From a bacterium (GTDB taxonomy: Bacteria; JAMCPX01), in NCBI GenBank assembly GCA_021787655.1, contig JAJYLM010000011.1, positions 1-22,386 on the forward strand: a stretch of 22,386 nucleotides of DNA, read 5' to 3'. Of the stretch, positions 6,862-13,328 are shown piece by piece. Both the position numbers and the translations under genes were made by a program. The stretch's first letter is position 1, and each line of letters opens with the position of its first letter. Under the pieces are notes generated by a model, which did not search any database, was not told the DNA's origin, and was given only the letters and a program-made list of their open reading frames with translations.

Positions 6862-7377
6862 ATGGAAAGAAAAAATATCGTGACCTCAAAAGGTAATCCG
6901 CTCACGCTCATCGGAACACCGCTGAAGGTTGGCGACAAAGTACCGGATTTCGTTGCACTGGATAAAGACCTCAAGGAGATACGGCTGAAGGATTTTTCAG
7001 GTAAGATCAAGGTATTCAGCGTAACACCGTCGCTGGATACCCCCGTCTGCAACCTGCAGGCAACCAGGTTCAATGAAGAGGCAGGCAGGCTGCCGTCGGA
7101 CATCGTGATCGTGAATGTGAGCATGGACCTTCCGTTCGCCATATCGCGGTTTTGCACTGCGGGCGGTATCGATAAGATCAGGACATTGTCCGATCACCGC
7201 GATGCATCATTTGGAAATGCCTATGGCGTCCTCATCAAAGAACTGCGCCTGCTCGCACGCTCGATCTTCATCGCCGGTAAAGATGATGTCCTTCGTTACA
7301 TCGAGATCGTTCCCGATATAACGAATCACCCGAATTACGAAAAAGCACTTGAAGCAGTGAAGGCATTGACAAAATAA
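6862..7377 (+). CDS. tpx: Thiol peroxidase (Tpx-type peroxiredoxin)
   Basis: Tpx reduces hydrogen peroxide and organic hydroperoxides using thioredoxin-derived electrons and is usually soluble. The 171 residues match the atypical 2-Cys Tpx family. The peroxidatic Cys63 lies in TPSLDTPVC and the resolving Cys98 in PFAISRFC, close to the E. coli Cys61/Cys95 spacing. The PSLDT motif and the Arg in LARSIFI complete the active-site pattern. The ATG at 6862 follows AAGGAGG at ideal spacing. It is first in a close plus-strand run and lies 47 bases before purB. A peroxidase fits an anaerobe or microaerobe that must survive oxygen exposure; that link is inference. Confidence 0.95.
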   Translation: MERKNIVTSKGNPLTLIGTPLKVGDKVPDFVALDKDLKEIRLKDFSGKIKVFSVTPSLDTPVCNLQATRFNEEAGRLPSDIVIVNVSMDLPFAISRFCTAGGIDKIRTLSDHRDASFGNAYGVLIKELRLLARSIFIAGKDDVLRYIEIVPDITNHPNYEKALEAVKALTK

Positions 7378-7424
7378 ACTGTCCCGTCATACAAGCATAA
7401 AAAACCGATACAAGGAGTCTTTGT

Positions 7425-8717
7425 ATGATAGAACGGTACAGCAGGAAACAGTGCGCTGAACTTTGGACCAACGAAGCCAAGTACAGAATATGGCTCGATG
7501 TCGAGCTCGCCGCATGCGAGGCGTATGCACAGGCAGGCAAAATACCGCAGAGCGCTCTCGGGAACATTCTGGCGCACGCATCGTTTGACGCGCACCGGGT
7601 CGATGAAATCGAACTGGTCGTGAAACACGATGTCATCGCCCTGCTCACCGCAGTCAAGGAAAAAATCGGGGATGATGCGCGGTTCATCCACATGGGACTG
7701 ACGTCGTCGGATGTTCTGGACACGGCGTTTGCGGTACAACTCGTCAGGGCAGGCAGGCTCATCCTCGATGACATCGATGCCCTGCTCAAGGTCCTGAAAG
7801 AGAAAGCCCTGCAGTACAAATCCCTGCCGATGATAGGGAGAACGCACGGTATCCACGCTGAACCCATTACCTTCGGTCTGAAATTCGTTTCGTGGTATGA
7901 AGAAACAAAACGGAACAGGAGCAGGTTTGACCGGGCCCTCGAAAACGTCAGGTTCGGAAAGATCAAAGGCGCCGTCGGAACCTACGGGAATATAGATCCG
8001 TCCATCGAGCGCTACGTCTGCGGGAAACTCGGTCTGCAGGTCGATCCATATTCAACGCAGGTCATTGCCCGGGACAGGCACGCGGAATACTTCGCCGCCC
8101 TCGCGATCCTTGCTGCCGGCATCGAGCGGATAGCACTCGAGGTACGGCACCTCCAGCGCACCGAGGTCCGGGAGGCCGAAGAATATTTCACCAAGGGACA
8201 GAAAGGGTCTTCGGCAATGCCCCACAAACGCAACCCCATCCTCTCGGAAAACCTGACCGGACTCTCGAGGGTGGTCCGTTCATACCTGACCGCGGCACTG
8301 GAGGACATTCCCCTCTGGCACGAGCGCGACATCAGTCATTCATCCGTTGAACGGATCATTGCACCGGACGCAACGACTCTCGTCGACTTCATGCTGAACC
8401 GGGTCACCTGGCTCGTCGGAAACCTCGTGGTCCATGAGGACCGGATGCAGGCAAACCTCGATATAACCAGAGGATTGTACGACTCCGAAAAGGTGATGCT
8501 TGCACTGATTGACAAAGGCATGGCGCGGGAAGACGCCTATGCGCTGATCCAGAAAGCTGCGTTCGCCGCATTTGATTCCGGCCGGGATTTCGTGGATCTT
8601 CTTCTGCAGGAGGAACAGGTGAAAAAGCTGCTGTCAAAACAGGATCTGCAGGGCATGCTCGATCTGAACGCTCATTTCAAATACATCGACTATATCTATC
8701 AGCAGGTGTTCGGTTAG
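7425..8717 (+). CDS. purB: Adenylosuccinate lyase
   Basis: PurB makes two beta-eliminations releasing fumarate: SAICAR to AICAR, and adenylosuccinate to AMP, in purine synthesis. The 430 residues match the shorter bacterial form. The fumarase/aspartase superfamily signature GSSAMPHKRNP occurs at 261-271. The general acid region GRTHGIHAEP contains His141, and GLTSSDVLDT at 91-100 is the substrate-binding segment. The ATG at 7425 is preceded by AAGGAG. It sits 47 bases after tpx and 44 bases before bioB. Co-transcription is likely from the spacing, although no shared pathway links it to either neighbour. Confidence 0.97.
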   Translation: MIERYSRKQCAELWTNEAKYRIWLDVELAACEAYAQAGKIPQSALGNILAHASFDAHRVDEIELVVKHDVIALLTAVKEKIGDDARFIHMGLTSSDVLDTAFAVQLVRAGRLILDDIDALLKVLKEKALQYKSLPMIGRTHGIHAEPITFGLKFVSWYEETKRNRSRFDRALENVRFGKIKGAVGTYGNIDPSIERYVCGKLGLQVDPYSTQVIARDRHAEYFAALAILAAGIERIALEVRHLQRTEVREAEEYFTKGQKGSSAMPHKRNPILSENLTGLSRVVRSYLTAALEDIPLWHERDISHSSVERIIAPDATTLVDFMLNRVTWLVGNLVVHEDRMQANLDITRGLYDSEKVMLALIDKGMAREDAYALIQKAAFAAFDSGRDFVDLLLQEEQVKKLLSKQDLQGMLDLNAHFKYIDYIYQQVFG

Positions 8718-8761
8718 GACTTTCTTCGTGCACGGGGTCCTTTCATAACAGGGAGGAAAAC

Positions 8762-9742
8762 ATGATTTCAACTCCGGATTTCATTCGGAAGAACAACGGT
8801 ATATCGCGCGAACAGGCCGGCGAGATCGCCGCGATCACGAACGACGAACTGCTCGGGCTTTTTGCCGTGACTGACGGCCTGAGGCGTCATTTCAGGGGAA
8901 ACAGCATCAACGTGTGTTCTATCGTCAATGCAAAATCAGGACTGTGTCCTGAGAACTGCTCATTCTGTGCGCAGTCGGCCCACTATAAGACAGAAGCAAA
9001 AAGCTATCCGCTGCTGCGGACCAGTACGATCGTCGACAAGGCGATGCACGCCGCGGAAACCGGTGCACGTGGTTTTTCCATCGTCACCAGCGGGTACGGC
9101 ATCGATAACAAGACCGAACTCGACGACATCGCAGAAGCAATCACAGCCATTGCCGGCAAAACACCCCTCTACCGGTGTGCCTCGCTCGGGATCCTGAGGG
9201 AGACGGAATTGAACTATCTGAAAGATGCCGGACTGACGAAGTACCATCACAACCTCGAAACATCGAGGTCCTTTTTCCCCTCCGTCTGCACGACACACCC
9301 GTATGACGATGACATTGCCGCAGTCAGGGCAGCGAAGGCTGCCGGACTGACCATCTGCAGCGGCGGCGTGTTCGGCATCGGCGAATCATGGGCAGACCGG
9401 ATTGAGCTTGCATTTACGCTCAAAGAGCTCGACGTTGATTCCATACCGATAAATTTCCTCAACCCCATCACCGGCACGCCTCTGGAAGGAAAGCACGTCC
9501 TCACACCTTCGGAATGCCTTAAAATCATCGCATTGTTCAGGCTGGTCCTTCCGGACAAAGATATTGTTATCTGCGGCGGCAGGGAGGTAAATCTCAGGGA
9601 CATGCAATCCATGATCTTCTATGCCGGTGCCAACGGCATCATGACCGGAGGCTACCTCACCACTGCGGGAAGACCCGCAGAAGAAGACTTCCGTATGATC
9701 CGCGATCTGGGACTTGAGGTGGCAAAACCCATGACGGTATGA
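8762..9742 (+). CDS. bioB: Biotin synthase (radical SAM), variant auxiliary-cluster ligands
   Basis: BioB inserts sulfur into dethiobiotin to form biotin, using S-adenosylmethionine radicals. The 326 residues match the family. The radical SAM CxxxCxxC is C62, C66 and C69. In E. coli the auxiliary [2Fe-2S] cluster is held by Cys97, Cys128, Cys188 and Arg260. Here the equivalents of Cys128 and Cys188 are C139 and C199. The Cys97 position is Ser106 (GFSIVTSG), the Arg260 position is Val269, and C271 occurs just after it in ICGGRE. An extra C176 lies in VCTTH. This resembles BioBs of anaerobes reported to use another auxiliary cluster. GGGAGG precedes the ATG, and the stop overlaps bioF as ATGA. 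Confidence 0.96.
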   Translation: MISTPDFIRKNNGISREQAGEIAAITNDELLGLFAVTDGLRRHFRGNSINVCSIVNAKSGLCPENCSFCAQSAHYKTEAKSYPLLRTSTIVDKAMHAAETGARGFSIVTSGYGIDNKTELDDIAEAITAIAGKTPLYRCASLGILRETELNYLKDAGLTKYHHNLETSRSFFPSVCTTHPYDDDIAAVRAAKAAGLTICSGGVFGIGESWADRIELAFTLKELDVDSIPINFLNPITGTPLEGKHVLTPSECLKIIALFRLVLPDKDIVICGGREVNLRDMQSMIFYAGANGIMTGGYLTTAGRPAEEDFRMIRDLGLEVAKPMTV

Positions 9743-10926
9743 TGGATTACCAGCGCATCTTCGAGGAAGAACTCCGGAACATACGATCGAACAAGCTTCT
9801 GAGGTTTATGCGTACCATTGAGGGTATGCAGGAGCCGGTTGTCAGGATAAACGGCAGGGACGTCATCCTGATGTGTTCGAACAATTACCTCGGACTTGCA
9901 AATCATCCTGCCCTCATCAAATCAGCAGTATCCGCCCTGAAACTCTACGGCGTTTCTGCAGGAGCATCACGGCTGGTGTCAGGCACGATGACCGCACACG
10001 GACAGCTCGAGCATGATATCGCTTCATTCAAAAGAACGGAAGCAGCACTGGTCTTCAATTCAGGATACCATGCAAATACGGGGATCATACCTGCGGTTGC
10101 CGGCAAGGACTCAGTTATCCTGTCCGATGAGCTGAACCACGCATCGATCATAGACGGGATCCGTCTCAGCAAGGCCCGCGTGTTCATCTACCGGCATGGA
10201 GACACGACCATGGCCGAAGATCTGCTACGTACACTCGATCGAAAATCATCCGCGCGGAACCCGTCCAAAAAGCTCATCGTTACTGACAGCGTTTTCAGTA
10301 TGGACGGTGACATTGCCCCGCTGAAGGAATTGGTCGCGATCGCGGAAAGATACAACGCCCTCCTCATGATCGACGAAGCACATGCAACCGGCATCCTCGG
10401 CAGGAATGGCAGCGGCGCCGCGGAAATGCTGGGCGTGAGCTCGCGGATTCCCATTCAGATGGGCACGCTCGGCAAGGCGCTGGGGAGTTTCGGCGCATAC
10501 GCTGCCGGGAGCAGACCGCTGATAGAATTTCTCGTCAATAAGTCCCGTTCATTCATCTTTACAACGGCGCTGCCACCGGCCGTCTGTGCGGCGAGTTCAA
10601 AAGCCATCAAACTTGTCCGGAGCCGTCCCGGGCTGAGAAAACGGCTGCAGGACAACATACTGTTCCTGAGAAACGGCCTCAGATCCATCGGTTATGACAT
10701 ACCTCTTGACCCGACTCCAATCATTCCGGTCATCATCGGTGATGCAGATACGACGATGCGGATGTCAGCCCTGCTCTTTGAGCATGGAGTTTTTGTGTCC
10801 GGCATCCGGCCGCCTTCCGTGCCGCAGGGAACCTCGAGACTGCGCATAACCGTCACTGCAGCACATACCAAAAAAATGCTCGGACAGGTGCTGGATGCGA
10901 TGAAAACAGTATACCGTCTCCTCTGA
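9739..10926 (+). CDS. bioF: 8-amino-7-oxononanoate synthase
   Basis: BioF is a PLP enzyme of the alpha-oxoamine synthase family. It condenses pimeloyl-ACP or pimeloyl-CoA with alanine in the first dedicated biotin step. The 395 residues match the family. The sequence shows SNNYLGL near 48, the DEAHATG aspartate region at 212-218 and the PLP lysine K246 in GTLGKALGS. Its start overlaps the bioB stop by four bases, so the two are translationally coupled. A second ATG at 9742 could serve equally well. The family also includes KBL and serine palmitoyltransferase, but bioB linkage supports BioF. bioA, bioD and the pimelate genes are not in the window. Confidence 0.93.
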   Translation: MMDYQRIFEEELRNIRSNKLLRFMRTIEGMQEPVVRINGRDVILMCSNNYLGLANHPALIKSAVSALKLYGVSAGASRLVSGTMTAHGQLEHDIASFKRTEAALVFNSGYHANTGIIPAVAGKDSVILSDELNHASIIDGIRLSKARVFIYRHGDTTMAEDLLRTLDRKSSARNPSKKLIVTDSVFSMDGDIAPLKELVAIAERYNALLMIDEAHATGILGRNGSGAAEMLGVSSRIPIQMGTLGKALGSFGAYAAGSRPLIEFLVNKSRSFIFTTALPPAVCAASSKAIKLVRSRPGLRKRLQDNILFLRNGLRSIGYDIPLDPTPIIPVIIGDADTTMRMSALLFEHGVFVSGIRPPSVPQGTSRLRITVTAAHTKKMLGQVLDAMKTVYRLL

Positions 10927-10979
10927 CGACCGCTACCCAGGTTCGGCAGGTCACGTGCACCCAACGAATGCAATTTCTA

Positions 10980-11008
10980 TTGACAGGGCACGAAATACTT
11001 TTTATTGA
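10980..11008 (+). promoter_or_regulatory. Candidate promoter for the short-chain dehydrogenase
   Basis: A perfect TTGACA (10980-10985), a 17-base spacer and TATTGA (11003-11008) precede the gene by about 30 bases, within a strongly A/T-rich stretch. The -10 is poor, but -35, spacing and position are good. It suggests the dehydrogenase is transcribed separately from bioF. Confidence 0.45.
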
Positions 11009-11041
11009 TTATATTATCAAAATTGAAAAGGAGGTACGGTT

Positions 11042-11884
11042 ATGGGACTTTTGGATGGAAAAGTGGCAATAATCACCGGATCCGGTTCCGGTATCGGCAG
11101 ACAGCACGCTTTTGCAATGGTCAAGGAAGGTGCAAAGGTTGTTATCAACGATCTCGGGGGAACGCGGGATGGAGCCGGTTCTTCGTCAAAAGCTGCCGAC
11201 GTCGTCGTCGATGAGATCAAAAAGATGGGCGGGTCTGCAGTCGCCAACTACGACTCCGTGGCATCGATACAGGGTGCGGCAAACATCATCAAAACAGCCA
11301 CCAGTGCCTTCGGAAGGCTGGACATCGTCGTCAATAACGCCGGCATCCTGCGCGACAAAACACTGCTCAAGATGACGGAAGAAGAATTCGACCTGGTCAT
11401 TTCTGTACACCTGAAAGGCACATTCGCCGTAACCCAGGCAGCAGCGCGGTTCCTGAAAGAACAAGCGCAGGGAGGAAGGATTATCAATACGACATCCATC
11501 GCAGGTCTGATGGGTAACTTCGGGCAGACGAACTACAGTGCAGCGAAGGGTGGCATCTATTCCATGACCAAGACGGATGCCATGGAGCTTGAGAAAGCCG
11601 GTATCACCGTCAATGCAGTTGCTCCGATTGCGTACACGAGGATGACGGAAGACCTGCCGATGTTTGCAGGACAGGAAAAGGACCTCGCACCGGAACACAT
11701 TTCTCCGGTCGTCGTTTTCCTTGCATCAGACCTTTCAAAAGGCATAACTGGTAAGATATTCGGCGTTCAGGGAAGAAAGATTTACCAGTTTTACATGAGG
11801 ATGACCGATGGCGTAACAAAGTCAGAAGGCATGTGGACACCCCAGGAAATCCAGGGCAAGATCAACGAAATTCTCGCAGAGTAA
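11042..11884 (+). CDS. Short-chain dehydrogenase/reductase, MFE-2-like hydroxyacyl-CoA dehydrogenase type
   Basis: This is a classical SDR oxidoreductase of 280 residues using NAD(P). The cofactor motif TGSGSGIG is at 12-19, NNAG at 98-101, and the catalytic triad is Ser152, Tyr165 and Lys169 (YSAAK). The GTRDGAGSSSKAADVVVDEI insertion and the long tail after residue 235 resemble the (3R)-hydroxyacyl-CoA dehydrogenase domain of peroxisomal multifunctional enzyme 2. An acyl-CoA or ring-hydroxyacyl substrate is therefore plausible but unproven. The start has AAAGGAGG upstream. It stands as a single gene between a candidate promoter and an intrinsic terminator, without beta-oxidation neighbours, so the pathway is unknown. 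FabG is less likely, given the insertion and length. Confidence 0.85.
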   Translation: MGLLDGKVAIITGSGSGIGRQHAFAMVKEGAKVVINDLGGTRDGAGSSSKAADVVVDEIKKMGGSAVANYDSVASIQGAANIIKTATSAFGRLDIVVNNAGILRDKTLLKMTEEEFDLVISVHLKGTFAVTQAAARFLKEQAQGGRIINTTSIAGLMGNFGQTNYSAAKGGIYSMTKTDAMELEKAGITVNAVAPIAYTRMTEDLPMFAGQEKDLAPEHISPVVVFLASDLSKGITGKIFGVQGRKIYQFYMRMTDGVTKSEGMWTPQEIQGKINEILAE

Positions 11885-11898
11885 CGATATCCGCTGTA

Positions 11899-11930
11899 CA
11901 GGGGTTTGCTCCGGCAAGCCCCTGTTTTTT
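11899..11930 (+). terminator. Intrinsic terminator after the dehydrogenase gene
   Basis: CAGGGGTTTGC (11899-11909) pairs with GCAAGCCCCTG (11914-11924) over 11 bp with one G-U, around a TCCG loop. TTTTTT follows directly. It begins 15 bases after the stop codon. The T tract lies only on the plus-strand side, so it serves the dehydrogenase gene and not the converging transporter gene. Confidence 0.92.
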
Positions 11931-11998
11931 CTACCATCCCCTTCTGTTCACGAAAGCAAAGAATGCAATAAGAAAGTTTTTTTATTGTAATCTTTAGG

Positions 11999-13171
11999 TT
12001 AAAGCACAACCATCATTCCGACTGCTGCGATAACACCCATGAGTCCGCCGAAATAGAAGGTATACTGCGGCCCCAGAACATCCCAGATCACACCTGCGAG
12101 CAGTGATGCAGGGAATAAACCGATTCCCACGAGGGTCGCATGCAGACCGATCAAGGTCGCTTTCAGGTCCTTGGGAGCAATGTCTGCAACAAGGGCCTTT
12201 TCAACGCCTTCTGTAAAAGCGATGTACAACCCGTAAACACAGAACAAGCCCCAGATCATGGCAGAGGATGAAAACATCCCGAAACCAGCGTACACCAGGG
12301 CGTAGATCAGATATCCGGCAACGATGAGTTTCTTTCGTCCAATCCTGTCCGACAGCCTGCCGGCAGGCCATGACACAAACGCATAGATGATATTGTAAGC
12401 AAGGTACAGGAAAAGGACACCTTCCACGGAAAACCCGATATTCTTCGCCCGCATGAGTAAAAACTGGTTCGACGAATTCCCGAGTGTGAAGATGAGGGTC
12501 ACGATAAGAAAAGCCTTCAACCGCCTATCCAGTTTCGACCATCGGAACGACAATGTTTTTGCTATTGGTTTTCCTGTTCCTGTTTCTTTTACCAAAAAGA
12601 GTACGGCGACACCGATAATGGCAGGTATCAAACTCAACAGGATGATGACTTTAAATGCCGGCAGATAGGACCGCATATGCTGTGCGGTATGCATACCTTT
12701 GTCAAGACCGAAATGTTCCAGGATAAGAATGGCGATGACGACACCGATAATGGCTCCCATGGTATCCATGGTCCTGTGCAACCCAAAAGAAGCTCCCCTC
12801 TTTCCCTCGGTACCGGACTCCGCAATGATCGCATCCCGCGGGGCAGTCCTGATTCCCTTACCGAACCTGTCCAGTGTCCTCCCGGTGAACACGAATGCCC
12901 AGCTGTTCGCTGCCCACATAAAGAATTTTCCGATCGGCGAAAACGAATATCCAAGAATTGCGAGCGGCTTTCTTTTGTTGATCTTGTCGGACAATGCTCC
13001 CGAGAATACCTTCACCATGCTTGCAGTACTCTCTGCTATGCCTTCGATAAATCCGATGAGCGCTGGCCCTGCCCCCAGTGAAAGCAGATAGAGAGAGATG
13101 ATCGGGTAAATCATCTCACTTGAAATATCTGTAAACAGCGAGGTGAACCCTGTAACGATAATATTCCACAT
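11999..13171 (-). CDS. Major facilitator superfamily transporter
   Basis: This is an integral membrane carrier of 390 residues with about 12 predicted hydrophobic helices. The first-half motif A, GALSDKINKRKP, is at about 58-69 and a second copy, GRLSDRIGRKK, lies in the second half. The opening FTSLFTDISSEMIYPII is typical of a widespread uncharacterised MFS group. The GRTLDRFGKGIRTAPRDAI segment after helix 4 also fits that group. The substrate cannot be read from sequence. The ATG at 13171 lacks a recognisable Shine-Dalgarno and no better start exists nearby. It is divergent from the sulfite reductase gene and converges on the dehydrogenase gene. The shared 157-base divergent region could allow co-regulation with the reductase, for example for sulfur-compound transport, but this is speculation. 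Confidence 0.88.
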   Translation of the reverse strand: MWNIIVTGFTSLFTDISSEMIYPIISLYLLSLGAGPALIGFIEGIAESTASMVKVFSGALSDKINKRKPLAILGYSFSPIGKFFMWAANSWAFVFTGRTLDRFGKGIRTAPRDAIIAESGTEGKRGASFGLHRTMDTMGAIIGVVIAILILEHFGLDKGMHTAQHMRSYLPAFKVIILLSLIPAIIGVAVLFLVKETGTGKPIAKTLSFRWSKLDRRLKAFLIVTLIFTLGNSSNQFLLMRAKNIGFSVEGVLFLYLAYNIIYAFVSWPAGRLSDRIGRKKLIVAGYLIYALVYAGFGMFSSSAMIWGLFCVYGLYIAFTEGVEKALVADIAPKDLKATLIGLHATLVGIGLFPASLLAGVIWDVLGPQYTFYFGGLMGVIAAVGMMVVL

Positions 13172-13265
13172 AGATGTAATTGTTTAACAAGCACGGCTGT
13201 TGAGTGCAAGAAGAATTTAAAAATCATGTTTTTTTAAGATTCATACGGAGCGATTAACTTATTTC

Positions 13266-13295
13266 TTGACAAGATTACTTATAATTGTTTATCTT
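13266..13295 (+). promoter_or_regulatory. Candidate promoter of the sulfite reductase-tusA gene
   Basis: A perfect TTGACA (13266-13271), an 18-base spacer and TATCTT (13290-13295) predict a start near 13302, leaving a leader of about 27 bases before the ATG at 13329. The region is very A/T-rich. GGAG a few bases before the ATG serves as ribosome binding site. Confidence 0.5.
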
Positions 13296-13299
13296 ATAC

Positions 13300-13316
13300 A
13301 TAAGTAAATTACTTAT
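13300..13316 (+). promoter_or_regulatory. Operator-like palindrome at the sulfite reductase start site
   Basis: ATAAGTAA-A-TTACTTAT is a perfect 8-bp inverted repeat centred on one base, covering the predicted +1 to +15. Two further copies of its half-site occur upstream: TTACTTAT at 13275-13282, between -35 and -10, and TTAACTTAT at 13254-13262. The clustering over promoter elements is what a repressor or multi-site regulator would need. The regulator is unknown. Confidence 0.5.
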
Positions 13317-13328
13317 ATTGGAGTAACA

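Noticed and set aside
6665..6889. Short minus-strand frames in the tRNA-tpx spacer
   Set aside because: They lack ribosome binding sites, overlap promoter elements or tRNAs and resemble no family.
7268..7966. A 232-codon minus-strand frame across the tpx-purB junction
   Set aside because: It overlaps two secure genes in antisense and has unnatural composition, rich in Ser and Arg.
10927..10979. Terminator after bioF
   Set aside because: Only an imperfect GGTCACGTGCACC palindrome is seen, with no T tract.
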